From: Micromonospora sp. CPCC 205371 | Lineage (GTDB): Bacteria > Actinomycetota > Actinomycetes > Mycobacteriales > Micromonosporaceae | Assembly (NCBI RefSeq): GCF_026130045.1 | Contig: NZ_JAIBNX010000082.1 | Span: 1-35,323, forward strand | Length of the DNA: 35,323 nucleotides | Reading direction: 5' to 3' | Part shown: piece by piece, positions 25,911-33,640 of the stretch | How the letters are laid out: every line of letters begins with the position of its first letter | Position numbering within the stretch: the stretch's first letter is position 1 | Translations under genes and position numbers: made by a program | The notes under the pieces: generated by a model | Told to the model about the DNA's origin: nothing | Seen by the model: only the letters and a program-made list of their open reading frames with translations | Databases searched by the model: none

Positions 25911-26864
25911 TCACGCGTCCGGTGCGGCGCGTCGCCGCTCCACCTCGTGCGCGAACGCGAGCCACGCCCTGCCACACTCCCGAGCCAGCCGTCCGACCAG
26001 GGGAGCGCAGTGCGGCGGGACGCCGTCCAGGGTCTCGCGCCACCCGGTGACGGTCAGCGGGGCGGAGCCGAGCCAGCGCAACAGCGCACGGCCCGCGTCC
26101 GTGTAGCGCAGCGACGGGTCGCGCCTGAGCCCGTCCAGCACGGACGCGGTGTCCATCTGGTCGGCGACCGGGCCCTCCCGACGGCTCGGCACGGTATCCC
26201 GGCCGGCCCTGAGCCTGGCCCGCACGTCGCGTGCGGTACCCACCGACACGCCCGCCTCCCGTGCGATCTCCCGCAGCGACGACGTGGGCCGTTCGACCAG
26301 TACCCGGGTGGCAACGCGCCGGCTCTGCGCCGGATCGAGCGGCCGGACCTTGCCATCTCGGCCCATCCGCGCCGGCGCGGTCGCACCGTCGGTCCGCGCC
26401 CGGATCGCCGCGACGGTCTTGCCCGCCAGCCCCACGGTGGCGGCGACCGCGCGATCGGAGAGCGCCGGGTTCGCCCGGAGGATTCTAGCGGCCGCCTCCT
26501 GCTTGTCCTGGAGGGTCAACGGCAGGCCGTGCCGGACGTTGGAGCGGACGGCGAGGTGGAACGCCTCCGTGACGGTGCCGTGGAAGAAGGTGGCCTCGAT
26601 CTCCCGACGCCCGCACAGCTCGGCCGCCCGCAACCGGTGCGCGCCGTCGATGACCCGCATCGTGACGCAGTGCACGAGGATCGGCGGAAGCGCTCCTTCG
26701 ACCTCGGCCAACGCCCGCGCATGACGCTCGCTTACCCCGTCCAGCCGCGGCGAGTCCGATCCACCGATGTCTTGGATCCGGACCCGGACGACCGCGTCGC
26801 CCCACTCGCAGTGCGGCTTCGTGCTTCGGTGCTCCACCGCACCATCGTGGTGTCGCGCCTTCAT
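25911..26864 (-). CDS. StrR/ParB-type transcriptional regulator
   Basis: A 317-residue protein. The N-terminal ParB-like domain has VHCVTMRVIDGAHRLRAAEL and VRSNVRHGLPLTLQDK; then come two helix-turn-helix-like stretches, LSDRAVAATVGLAGKTVAAI and SSLREIAREAGVSVGTARDV. This matches StrR-family activators found in aminoglycoside, glycopeptide and other antibiotic clusters. It is therefore the best candidate for the pathway regulator. Its ATG (26862-26864) lies inside a long inverted repeat, so autoregulation at the start region is possible. Confidence 0.9.
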   Translation of the reverse strand: MKARHHDGAVEHRSTKPHCEWGDAVVRVRIQDIGGSDSPRLDGVSERHARALAEVEGALPPILVHCVTMRVIDGAHRLRAAELCGRREIEATFFHGTVTEAFHLAVRSNVRHGLPLTLQDKQEAAARILRANPALSDRAVAATVGLAGKTVAAIRARTDGATAPARMGRDGKVRPLDPAQSRRVATRVLVERPTSSLREIAREAGVSVGTARDVRARLRAGRDTVPSRREGPVADQMDTASVLDGLRRDPSLRYTDAGRALLRWLGSAPLTVTGWRETLDGVPPHCAPLVGRLARECGRAWLAFAHEVERRRAAPDA

Positions 26865-26927
26865 CGATTCCGCATCGGAATGTTCATTGGCGCATCACGA
26901 TGAACGTTCCAATGCGGAATCGATGAA
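26860..26927. promoter_or_regulatory. Long inverted repeat spanning two divergent start codons
   Basis: Arms at 26860-26887 and 26900-26927 are 28 bases each and pair at 26 of 28 positions, around the 12-base spacer TGGCGCATCACG. The left arm contains the ATG of the StrR-like gene and the right arm contains the ATG (26923) of the secreted-protein gene. The arms are less GC-rich than the surroundings. It may be an operator for both genes or a structured leader. Confidence 0.75.
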
Positions 26928-27495
26928 CGTCACCATCCAGGCTCGCCTCATGACACTCAACGCAAGCCGACGCGTCACCCGCCGCATCCTGACCGTGGTG
27001 GCCCTGGCCATCGCCTGCGTCGTGGGAATGACCGGCCCTGCGCAGGCGCTGCCATTGCCGATCGACCTGTTCGACAACAACCCGGCGTCGAGGTGGACGG
27101 TGTGGAGCACGGGGAACGGCACCGGTTCGTTCGGTAACAGCCAGGCACGCCTGGACCACGCGCTCACCACGGGTTGGACCGAGATCAGCCGCGACGTCAG
27201 CATCGGCGCCCCTGACAGTGACATCGCGTGTGGCTTCGAGATCCAGCTGCGCGGTACCGCCTCCAACGTCGTGTCGAACGTCAACATCGAGGTGATCAAT
27301 CCGAACAACTGGCAGTACCTTGCCCTGAGCCAGGTGCAGGTCAGTGGTCAGCAGTGGCAGTCGTTCCCCACACCGTGGTGGGTGCATCGAGTGAATCCGG
27401 TCAAGTTCCGAGTGTCGTTGCTCGCCGCCGGCGGCCAGGCTCAGACCGTCCACATCGACACCATGAGCGGAATGTGCGGAGAAATCCTGGACTGA
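26923..27495 (+). CDS. Secreted protein of unknown function, possibly beta-sandwich
   Basis: A 190-residue protein with a signal peptide: basic start (NASRRVTRR), hydrophobic ILTVVALAIACVVGM, and an AQA-type cleavage site near residue 42. The mature part (about 148 residues) is rich in Trp, Asn, Ser and alternating hydrophobics (FDNNPASRWTVWSTGNGTGSF, WTEISRDVSIG), and has two Cys. This looks like a carbohydrate-binding-module-type beta-sandwich, but I do not recognise the family. It is divergent from the StrR-like gene, and their start codons share a long inverted repeat. Another in-frame ATG lies at 26950. Confidence 0.7.
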   Translation: MNVTIQARLMTLNASRRVTRRILTVVALAIACVVGMTGPAQALPLPIDLFDNNPASRWTVWSTGNGTGSFGNSQARLDHALTTGWTEISRDVSIGAPDSDIACGFEIQLRGTASNVVSNVNIEVINPNNWQYLALSQVQVSGQQWQSFPTPWWVHRVNPVKFRVSLLAAGGQAQTVHIDTMSGMCGEILD

Positions 27496-27517
27496 CCACA
27501 CAGGACCGAGACTAGGG

Positions 27518-27574
27518 CTGCCGCGACGTCCGCCGCGGGAGCGACGGCATGGCGCGCGACGGACGCCGCGGCAG
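27518..27574 (+). terminator. GC-rich hairpin after secreted-protein gene
   Basis: Arms 27518-27536 and 27556-27574 pair at 17 of 19 positions around a 19-base loop, 23 bases after the stop codon. There is no T-run, which is usual for actinomycete terminators. Confidence 0.6.
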
Positions 27575-27617
27575 CTCAGCGTCTATGCGATGTTCGTCGA
27601 TCAAGGCCATGTTCATC

Positions 27618-27674
27618 GATCAAGGGCGAACGCACGCGGTTTAGAGATCGAACCACGTGCGTTCGCCCTTGATC
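27618..27674. repeat. Dispersed palindromic repeat, copy 1
   Basis: Perfect 19-base inverted repeat: GATCAAGGGCGAACGCACG at 27618-27636 and its complement at 27656-27674, around a 19-base loop. It lies between the convergent secreted-protein and cellulase genes and could end transcription from both sides. A near-identical copy is at 35145-35201. A partial extra unit (GATCAAGGCCATG) precedes it. Confidence 0.85.
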
Positions 27675-27706
27675 GGCGGGGCCCCGCGGGCCCGGCCCGC
27701 AGGGGC

Positions 27707-29086
27707 CTAGGTCGCGGTGCAGGTGGGGGTGGGGGCGGAGTTGGTGCCGTTCCAGGAACCGAGGAAGCCGAACGTCGTACTCGCTCCCGCGCCAAGGTTG
27801 CCGTTGTAGCTGACGTTGCGGGCGGTCACCGACGAGCCGCTGGAGCTGATCGTGGTGTTCCAGGACTGGGTCACGGACTGGCCGTTGGCGTACGTCCAGT
27901 TGACCGTCCAGCCGCTGATCGCCGAGCTGCCCGCGGCCACCCGGACCTCGGCCTGGAAGCCGCCCTGCCACTGGCCGGTGATCGCGTACGTGGCCGTGCA
28001 GGTGCGGCCGGTGGGCGGGTTGCTGGTCGGGGGAGTGGTGGGCGGCGTGGTCGGCGGACGCGTCGTGGGCGCCGTGGTCGTGGGCGTCGTCGGGTTTGTG
28101 CCGCCGAACCAGGTCGCCTCGCGCGAGGTGGCGCGGATGCCGTTGGTGCCGTTGAAGATCCGCTGACCCCAGGAGGTGAGCTGGGAGGGGTTGAAGTTGG
28201 TGACCATGTCGAGGTACTCGACACCCCCGCCGTTGCCGCTCCACGACCAGCCGATGTACCCGATCCCGTTGGCCTGCGTGTAGGACATGATGGTGTCTTC
28301 ATCGGGGTTGCCGTCGGAGTGGTTGTGGCCGAACTCGCCGACCACGATGGGCAGGCCGGCGGTGCGGAAGCGCCCCAGGTAGTCCTGGATCTCCGCGGCG
28401 GTGTCGAAGACGCCGTACATGTGGATCGAGAAGACCGTGTTGCGCTGCGGGTCGCTGTTGAAGACCGTCTGAGCGTTGTCGCGCATGATGAACTGCCAGT
28501 CCTGGCCCCACATCGGCGCGTCCACCATGATCATGTGTTCGAAGCCGGCGTTGCGCAGGCGGCCGATCGCGTTCGACGTGGCGGTGGGCCAGGTGGCGCT
28601 GACCGCCTGGTTGTTGCCGAACGGCTCGTTGCCGATGTTGATGATGATGAAGTTCTCGGTGCCGGCGAGCGCGCTGCGCTGGCCGATCCAGTAGCTGGCG
28701 GCCTGATCGAGTGTGGCGGCCGCGCCCTCCTCGCCGTACCCGGTGGTGTCGTGCACCTCGAGGACGCAGATGAGCCGGTTGGTGCGGCACAGGTTGACGA
28801 TGGTGCCGAGGTCGTTGCTGGGACCCCAGCGCTGGCCGCTGCCCAGTACGACCCGGACCGTGTTGGCGCCGAGCGACTTGATGTTGGCGAACGAGCTGGT
28901 CTGGTTCGTGTACCACACGTGGGGATGGCTGACGCCGCGCATGACGAAGTTGCTGCCGTTGGCCTCGACGATCCGCCCGCTGCTGACGCGCAGCCCCACG
29001 GCGGCGTCGGCCGGCTTGACGAAGAACATGATCGAGGCGACCAGGGCGAGCACCGCGGTACCCGCGATCGCGATCTTCCGTTTCAT
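27707..29086 (-). CDS. Secreted GH5 endoglucanase/mannanase with CBM2
   Basis: A 459-residue exported glycoside hydrolase. Residues 1-29 are a signal peptide (MKRKIAIAGTAVLALVASI, ending ADA). The catalytic domain (about 30-330) has HPHVWY, the acid/base Glu in IINIGNEPFG and the nucleophile Glu in PIVVGEFGHNH, typical of family GH5. A Thr/Pro linker (TTTAPTTRPPTTPPTTPP) follows, then a CBM2-type cellulose-binding domain with the flanking Cys pair (CTATYAITGQW ... PTPTCTAT). It cuts beta-1,4-glucan or mannan outside the cell; the exact substrate is not certain. ATG at 29086 has GAGGTG upstream. It is unrelated to the natural-product cluster. Confidence 0.92.
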   Translation of the reverse strand: MKRKIAIAGTAVLALVASIMFFVKPADAAVGLRVSSGRIVEANGSNFVMRGVSHPHVWYTNQTSSFANIKSLGANTVRVVLGSGQRWGPSNDLGTIVNLCRTNRLICVLEVHDTTGYGEEGAAATLDQAASYWIGQRSALAGTENFIIINIGNEPFGNNQAVSATWPTATSNAIGRLRNAGFEHMIMVDAPMWGQDWQFIMRDNAQTVFNSDPQRNTVFSIHMYGVFDTAAEIQDYLGRFRTAGLPIVVGEFGHNHSDGNPDEDTIMSYTQANGIGYIGWSWSGNGGGVEYLDMVTNFNPSQLTSWGQRIFNGTNGIRATSREATWFGGTNPTTPTTTAPTTRPPTTPPTTPPTSNPPTGRTCTATYAITGQWQGGFQAEVRVAAGSSAISGWTVNWTYANGQSVTQSWNTTISSSGSSVTARNVSYNGNLGAGASTTFGFLGSWNGTNSAPTPTCTAT

Positions 29087-29122
29087 GATTCACCTCAGGT
29101 AGGAGCCCGTGAGGGCGAGTGA

Positions 29123-29142
29123 CGGGCTGTGCCCACAGCCCG
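29123..29142 (-). promoter_or_regulatory. Perfect hairpin in cellulase leader
   Basis: CGGGCTGT (29123-29130) pairs exactly with ACAGCCCG (29135-29142) around GCCC. It lies between the proposed promoter and the cellulase start codon, so it would form in the 5' untranslated RNA. Confidence 0.5.
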
Positions 29143-29176
29143 ACTAGGACCACCCGGCTCCCTGGGTGACGGCATC

Positions 29177-29213
29177 AGCGTAGATGAATGCATCGGCTCA
29201 ATCAACCGGTTAA
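29177..29213 (-). promoter_or_regulatory. Cellulase promoter with LacI-type palindrome
   Basis: On the minus strand TTGATT (29205-29200) and TACGCT (29182-29177) are separated by 17 bases, a good sigma-70-like promoter. The palindrome TTAACCGGTTGA (29213-29202) overlaps the -35 box. It has the central CG of LacI-family operators, which often repress actinomycete glycoside hydrolase genes. Confidence 0.5.
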
Positions 29214-29333
29214 GTTGTGCCATATACCCAGTATCCTAGGATGCCGTAGAGGGTGTGGCGCACGCTGTCCACAAGCGCGACGGCTATAGTGCACGTCGGC
29301 AGGGCACCAGGTCAGGGGCGGGAGGGAGGCTCG

Positions 29334-29921
29334 GTGTCGCACGTCCAGACACCGAACGCGCGGATTCTCACGATCCCGAACCTGATCAGCTTCGCGCGCC
29401 TCTTGGGCGTGCCGCTGTTCCTCTATCTCTTCCTCGGGCCAGAGGCTGACGTCGCGGCGGTCGTCGTGCTCGCGATCGGCGGCACCAGCGACTGGGTCGA
29501 CGGATACGCCGCGCGCCGCCTCGGCCAGGTCAGCCGGCTGGGGGAGCTGCTCGACCCGGCCGCCGACCGGCTGTACATCCTCGCCACGCTCGTCGCCTTC
29601 ACCGTGCGCGAGGTGGTGCCGTGGCAGTTCACCGCCGCGCTGCTGGTGCGCGAGCTGATGCTGCTGGGCGGGCTCGCCGTGCTGCGCCGGCACGGGTACG
29701 GGCCGCCGCCGGTGCACTACGTCGGCAAGACCGCCACGTTCATCCTGCTCGCCGCGTTCCCGGTCCTGCTGCTCGCGCACGCCTCGTCCGGCGCCGAGCC
29801 GGTCGCCGGGCCGATCGGGTGGGCGCTCGCCTGGTGGGGTCTGGTGCTGTACTGGGTGGCGGGAGCCCTGTACATCGCGCAGGTGGCGAGCCTCGTGCGG
29901 TCCGCCCCGAGGAAGACATGA
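29334..29921 (+). CDS. CDP-alcohol phosphatidyltransferase (PgsA-like)
   Basis: A 195-residue integral membrane enzyme with the family signature DWVDGYAARRLGQVSRLGELLDPAAD (pattern DGxxAR...G...D...D; shown here at residues about 53-78). It transfers a phosphatidyl group from CDP-diacylglycerol to an alcohol such as glycerol-3-phosphate; the substrate is not certain. Four or five hydrophobic segments are visible. It is first in a block with the order of M. tuberculosis Rv1822-Rv1830 and corresponds to pgsA2. The GTG at 29334 follows GGGAGGGAGG; TATAGT at 29285-29290 may be its -10 box. Confidence 0.88.
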   Translation: MSHVQTPNARILTIPNLISFARLLGVPLFLYLFLGPEADVAAVVVLAIGGTSDWVDGYAARRLGQVSRLGELLDPAADRLYILATLVAFTVREVVPWQFTAALLVRELMLLGGLAVLRRHGYGPPPVHYVGKTATFILLAAFPVLLLAHASSGAEPVAGPIGWALAWWGLVLYWVAGALYIAQVASLVRSAPRKT

Positions 29922-30781
29922 ACGACAAGAACCGGGTGTTCGCGCCCGACTTCCTGACCCAGCTGTTCCGCGACCCGCTCGATCAGGGGTACGCGGACGC
30001 CGCTCGGCGCCGAGCCGAACATGGCCCGGCCGTCGGGTGGCGCGCCACCAGTACCAAGGCCATCAGCGCGATCACGATCGTGGCCGTCGGATTCCTGCTG
30101 GTGGTGGCGTACCGCCAGACCCTCGCCGACGAGCCCTCCCGCAGCCAGGCGCGGGCCGGCCTGGTCGGCCAGATCGAGCAGCGCCAGGCCCAGACCGACC
30201 GCCTCGAAACGGAGGCCGAGCGGCTGCGCGCCGAGGTGGCTGCGCTGCGCGACGCCGCTCTCGGCGACACCGAGGCCGAGAAGCTGCGCGACCTGGAGGC
30301 CCAGACCGGCCTCGCGCGCGTGCGCGGCGACGGGGTGGTCGTGCGCGTCGACGACGCGCCATCCGCGATCGACGCCGTCACCGGCGCCGACGGCAAGCCG
30401 GACCTCGGGCGGGTGCTCGACCGCGACCTGCAGGACATCGCCAACGCGCTGTGGAGCGCGGGCGCCGAGGCGATCGCCATCAACGACCAGCGGCTCACCG
30501 CGACGTCGACGATCCGCGCGGCCGGTTCGGCGATCCTGGTGGACTTCCGGCCGGTGACGCGGCCGTACGAGATCCGCGCGGTCGGCCCGGACGACATGGA
30601 CAAGAAGCTGCGCGACAGCCCCACCGGACGGCTGTTTCGTGCCCTGGTGGCCGACCAGGGCATGTCGTTCGAGGTACGGGACGCCGAAGACCTGAACCTG
30701 CCGGCGGCCGCCGAGCCGCGCCTGCGCTACGCCACGCCGTCCCCGTCGGCGTCGCCCTCACCCTCGGAAGGCGGGAAATGA
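29918..30781 (+). CDS. DUF881 membrane-anchored protein (Rv1823-like)
   Basis: A 287-residue protein with one transmembrane segment (ISAITIVAVGFLLVVAYRQ, about residues 49-67), a coiled coil after it (IEQRQAQTDRLETEAERLRAEVAAL), and the DUF881 domain with VVVRVDDAP, LQDIANALWSAGAEAIAIN and RPYEIRAVG. The C-terminal tail is Ser/Pro-rich. The function is not established; DUF881 genes always flank the small basic protein gene in actinobacteria. The ATG at 29918 overlaps the phosphatidyltransferase stop. Confidence 0.9.
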   Translation: MNDKNRVFAPDFLTQLFRDPLDQGYADAARRRAEHGPAVGWRATSTKAISAITIVAVGFLLVVAYRQTLADEPSRSQARAGLVGQIEQRQAQTDRLETEAERLRAEVAALRDAALGDTEAEKLRDLEAQTGLARVRGDGVVVRVDDAPSAIDAVTGADGKPDLGRVLDRDLQDIANALWSAGAEAIAINDQRLTATSTIRAAGSAILVDFRPVTRPYEIRAVGPDDMDKKLRDSPTGRLFRALVADQGMSFEVRDAEDLNLPAAAEPRLRYATPSPSASPSPSEGGK

Positions 30782-31110
30782 TCGCTGTACTCGCGCTGGT
30801 CATCGGCGTGGTGCTGGGCGTGGTTCTGGACCCCACGGTGCCGCTCGGCCTGCAGCCGTACCTGCCGATCGCGGTGGTCGCCGCCCTCGACGCGGTGTTC
30901 GGCGGCATCCGGGCCAAGCTGGACGGGATCTTCGACGACAAGCAGTTCGTGATCTCGTTCATCTCGAACGTCCTGGTGGCGGCGCTGATCGTGTACCTGG
31001 GCGACCAGCTCGGTGTCGGCGGCCAGCTGTCCACCGGCGTGGTCGTCGTCCTCGGTGTCCGCATCTTCGGCAACGTGGCCGCCATCCGCCGGCTGCTGTT
31101 CAAGGCGTAG
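30778..31110 (+). CDS. sbp: Small basic protein (DUF1290, Rv1824-like)
   Basis: A 110-residue membrane protein with three or four hydrophobic helices: VLALVIGVVLGVVLD, YLPIAVVAALDAVFGGIRAKLDGIFDDK (family hallmark FGGIRA) and FISNVLVAALIVYLGDQLG, ending GNVAAIRRLLFKA. It matches the small basic protein family found next to DUF881 genes in Gram-positives; its role is unknown. It overlaps the preceding gene by four bases (ATGA). Confidence 0.92.
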   Translation: MIAVLALVIGVVLGVVLDPTVPLGLQPYLPIAVVAALDAVFGGIRAKLDGIFDDKQFVISFISNVLVAALIVYLGDQLGVGGQLSTGVVVVLGVRIFGNVAAIRRLLFKA

Positions 31111-31122
31111 GGTTCGGTGCCG

Positions 31123-31947
31123 ATGAACTCTGAGCCGACCAACCCCGAGCACCGTCCCACCGGTACCGGGTGGCCTGACGACGCTGCGCCGACGCCGCCG
31201 CGCGAGACCCCGCCCCCGGCGGTGTCCGCGCCGGCCACGGCGAAGCCCGGCCCGCGGCGGCTCAGCTCCGCCGGCGTCGTCATCGCGCTGCTGCTGGGCC
31301 TGCTCGGCTTCACCCTGGTCGTCCAGCTCAAGAGCAACTCCGAGGAGACCGGCCTGGCCTCGGCCCGCCAGGAAGACCTGGTGCGCATCCTCGCCGACCT
31401 GGAGGCGCGCGAGCAGCGGCTGCGGCAGGAGATCTCCGGCCTGGAAGACAGCCAGCGCCAGCTCACCTCCGGTGTCGAGGGCCGCCAGGCGGCCCTGGAG
31501 GAGGCCAGCCGCCGCGCCGATGAGCTCGGCGTCCTCGCCGGCACGCTCCCGGCCCAAGGGCCGGGACTGACCGTGCGGTTCGAGGAGGGGGATCAGAGGC
31601 TCAAGGCCGCGGCGATTCTCGACGCTGTACAGGAACTGCGTGGCGCCGGCGCGGAGGCGATGCAGATCAGTGGTACCAGCGGCGACGCGGTGCGGATCAT
31701 CGCGTCCACGTATTTCCTGGACGCCGACGACGGGATCACAGTGGACGGTGAGCGCCTCACGGGCCCGTACACCATCGATGTCATCGGCGAGCCCCGCACG
31801 ATGGAGACCGCCCTGAAGATTCCCGGTGGGGTGGTGGAGTCGGTCAGCAACGACAACGGTACGGTGATCGTCCAGGAGCGGGACGTGGTCGAGGTGTCGG
31901 CCCGCGCCGCGCCCACGAACCTGCAGTACGCACGTCCCGCCTCATAG
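31123..31947 (+). CDS. DUF881 membrane-anchored protein (Rv1825-like)
   Basis: About 274 residues. A Pro-rich cytoplasmic N-terminus is followed by one membrane helix (AGVVIALLLGLLGFTLVVQL, about residues 48-67), a coiled coil (LADLEAREQRLRQEISGLEDS) and the DUF881 domain (GLTVRFEEGD, ILDAVQELRGAGAEAMQIS, GPYTIDVIGEP). It is a paralogue of the gene at 29918. ATG 31123 is preferred because TAGGG is well spaced; a GTG at 31117 is the alternative. Confidence 0.9.
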   Translation: MNSEPTNPEHRPTGTGWPDDAAPTPPRETPPPAVSAPATAKPGPRRLSSAGVVIALLLGLLGFTLVVQLKSNSEETGLASARQEDLVRILADLEAREQRLRQEISGLEDSQRQLTSGVEGRQAALEEASRRADELGVLAGTLPAQGPGLTVRFEEGDQRLKAAAILDAVQELRGAGAEAMQISGTSGDAVRIIASTYFLDADDGITVDGERLTGPYTIDVIGEPRTMETALKIPGGVVESVSNDNGTVIVQERDVVEVSARAAPTNLQYARPAS

Positions 31948-31959
31948 GTAAGGAATGCC

Positions 31960-32340
31960 GTGATCCCCGATGATTTGCGCTACACCGCGGAGCACGAGTG
32001 GGTGGCGGCCACCGCCGGCGGGCCCGTGCGGGTGGGCATCACGCACTACGCCCAGGACGCCTTGGGTGACATCGTCTACGTGCAGCTTCCCGACGCCGGG
32101 ACGGCGGTAACGGCGGGCGAGCCGATCGGCGAGGTCGAGTCGACCAAGAGCGTGTCGGAGATCTACGGGCCGGTCACCGGCACGGTGGTCGCCCGCAACG
32201 ACAAGCTCGCCGACACGCCCGAGGTCATCAACACCGACCCGTACGGCGAGGGCTGGCTGGTGGAGATCGAGCCGAGCGACCCCGCGGCGCTCGATGGTCT
32301 TCTGGACGCGGCGGCGTACCGTGAGCTGACGGAGAGCTGA
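31960..32340 (+). CDS. gcvH: Glycine cleavage system H protein
   Basis: A 126-residue lipoyl-domain protein: DLRYTAEHEWV at the start, GITHYAQDALGDIVYVQLP, and EVESTKSVSEIYGPVTG containing the lipoyl Lys. It shuttles the aminomethyl group in glycine cleavage. It corresponds to Rv1826. GTG 31960 has TAAGGA upstream. Confidence 0.96.
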   Translation: MIPDDLRYTAEHEWVAATAGGPVRVGITHYAQDALGDIVYVQLPDAGTAVTAGEPIGEVESTKSVSEIYGPVTGTVVARNDKLADTPEVINTDPYGEGWLVEIEPSDPAALDGLLDAAAYRELTES

Positions 32341-32372
32341 CGGAACCTCGTGGGCACCGCCCGCGAGTCTGG

Positions 32373-32402
32373 TTGACCCTGTATTTGAGCGCTGGCTAGG
32401 CT
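32373..32402 (+). promoter_or_regulatory. Sigma-70-type promoter for the FHA gene
   Basis: TTGACC (32373-32378) and TAGGCT (32397-32402) are separated by 18 bases, 63 bases upstream of the FHA start. It lies in the 124-base gap after gcvH. Confidence 0.55.
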
Positions 32403-32464
32403 CGCCCAGTCGAAGCGAACCCCTGTGCTCCGTGCTGCTTGAGAAGATTCCGTGAGGTGGTCCG

Positions 32465-32911
32465 ATGACTCGCCCAGACGACGAGTTTCCCCCACTCGAC
32501 GTCACGTCCACGCTAAACCTCGGTTCGCTCGACGAGGTGCTAGAGGGGCCTGACGCCGATGTGGTGCCGAGCCGGATGTCCGGCTCGCTGCCGCCCGGCA
32601 TGGCGTTGCTCGTCGTCCGGCGCGGTCCGAACGCCGGCGCCCGGTTCCTGCTCGACCACGACGTGACCACGAGCGGCCGGCACCCCGACAGCGACATCTT
32701 CCTCGACGACGTGACGGTGTCGCGGCGGCACGCGGAGTTCCACCGCGACGGGGGCACGTTCACGGTGCGTGACGTCGGCAGCCTCAACGGCACGTATGTC
32801 AACCGCGAGCGGGTCGAGTCGGCCACTCTCAGCAACGGCGACGAGGTCCAGATCGGCAAGTTCCGCCTGGTCTTCATCGCCGGCCCGCGCCCCGACGAGG
32901 AGGCCAGGTAG
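32465..32911 (+). CDS. garA: FHA-domain protein (GarA/OdhI type)
   Basis: A 148-residue protein with a short N-terminal tail (DVTSTLNLGSLDEVLE) and a forkhead-associated domain, with GRHPDSDIFLDDVTVSRRHAEF and VGSLNGTYVNRERV. GarA/OdhI proteins bind 2-oxoglutarate dehydrogenase and glutamate dehydrogenase and are controlled by Ser/Thr kinases that phosphorylate a Thr pair in the tail. Here the tail shows T-S-T and not the ETTSVF of mycobacteria, so the phosphosite is altered. Position equals Rv1827. Confidence 0.9.
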   Translation: MTRPDDEFPPLDVTSTLNLGSLDEVLEGPDADVVPSRMSGSLPPGMALLVVRRGPNAGARFLLDHDVTTSGRHPDSDIFLDDVTVSRRHAEFHRDGGTFTVRDVGSLNGTYVNRERVESATLSNGDEVQIGKFRLVFIAGPRPDEEAR

Positions 32912-32914
32912 GGC

Positions 32915-33625
32915 GTGTCGCTCGGCAGCGCTCCGTCATCGCCGCCCCAGCCGTCGGCGCCCCTGATGAGCATCGGTGAGGTGCTCGCTCAGTTGCGCCC
33001 GGAGTTCCCGGACACGACGATCTCGAAGCTGCGGTTCCTGGAGGCCGAGGGTCTCGTGGAGCCGCAGCGCACGCCGGCCGGATACCGCAAGTACAGCCGG
33101 GACGACGTGGCGCGGCTGCGGTTCGTCCTGACCGCCCAGCGCGACCAGTACCTGCCGCTGCGGGTGATCCGCGACCAGCTCGCCGAGCGCGAGTCGTCGC
33201 CCCCGGCGCGGCCAACGTTGGTGGCGGTTCGGGCGGATGCGCCGCCGCCTGCCGAGTCCCGGTTGACCCGGGCCGAGCTGCTGGAGCGCTCCGGGCTCGA
33301 CGAGGCCACCCTGCTGGAGGTGGAGCGGCTCGGCCTGGTCGGTCCGGTCGCGCCCGGCCGGTACGACGGGGAGGCGCTCGCCGTGGCGCAGGCGGTCGCC
33401 GGGCTGGCCCGGTACGGGCTGGAGCCGCGGCACCTGCGCGCGTACCGGGCGTCCGCCGACCGCGAGGTCGGCCTGTTCGCCCAGCTACTCGCGCCGATGA
33501 TGCGCCAGAGCGACCCCGCTGGCCGGGCCCGCGCCGCGGAGACGGCGCGCGAACTGGCCGGGCTCTCCCAACAGCTCCACGCGGCCCTCCTCCGGGCCGG
33601 CCTACGCGAGACCCTCGGCCGGTGA
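32915..33625 (+). CDS. ftsR: MerR-family regulator (FtsR/Rv1828 type)
   Basis: A 236-residue protein with an N-terminal MerR winged helix: MSIGEVLAQLRPEFPDTTISKLRFLEAEGL, TPAGYRKYSRDDVARL. An Ala/Pro linker and a C-terminal helical domain follow (LTRAELLERSGLDEATLLEVERLGLV, GLEPRHLRAYRASADREVGLF). This two-part structure matches Rv1828/FtsR, an activator of ftsZ in corynebacteria. GTG 32915 begins three bases after the FHA stop. Confidence 0.9.
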   Translation: MSLGSAPSSPPQPSAPLMSIGEVLAQLRPEFPDTTISKLRFLEAEGLVEPQRTPAGYRKYSRDDVARLRFVLTAQRDQYLPLRVIRDQLAERESSPPARPTLVAVRADAPPPAESRLTRAELLERSGLDEATLLEVERLGLVGPVAPGRYDGEALAVAQAVAGLARYGLEPRHLRAYRASADREVGLFAQLLAPMMRQSDPAGRARAAETARELAGLSQQLHAALLRAGLRETLGR

Positions 33626-33640
33626 CTACGCGAGCGAGCG

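Noticed and set aside
26860-26927. Insertion-sequence ends or attachment site
   Set aside because: No transposase or integrase gene is nearby, and the arms face each other across only 12 bases.
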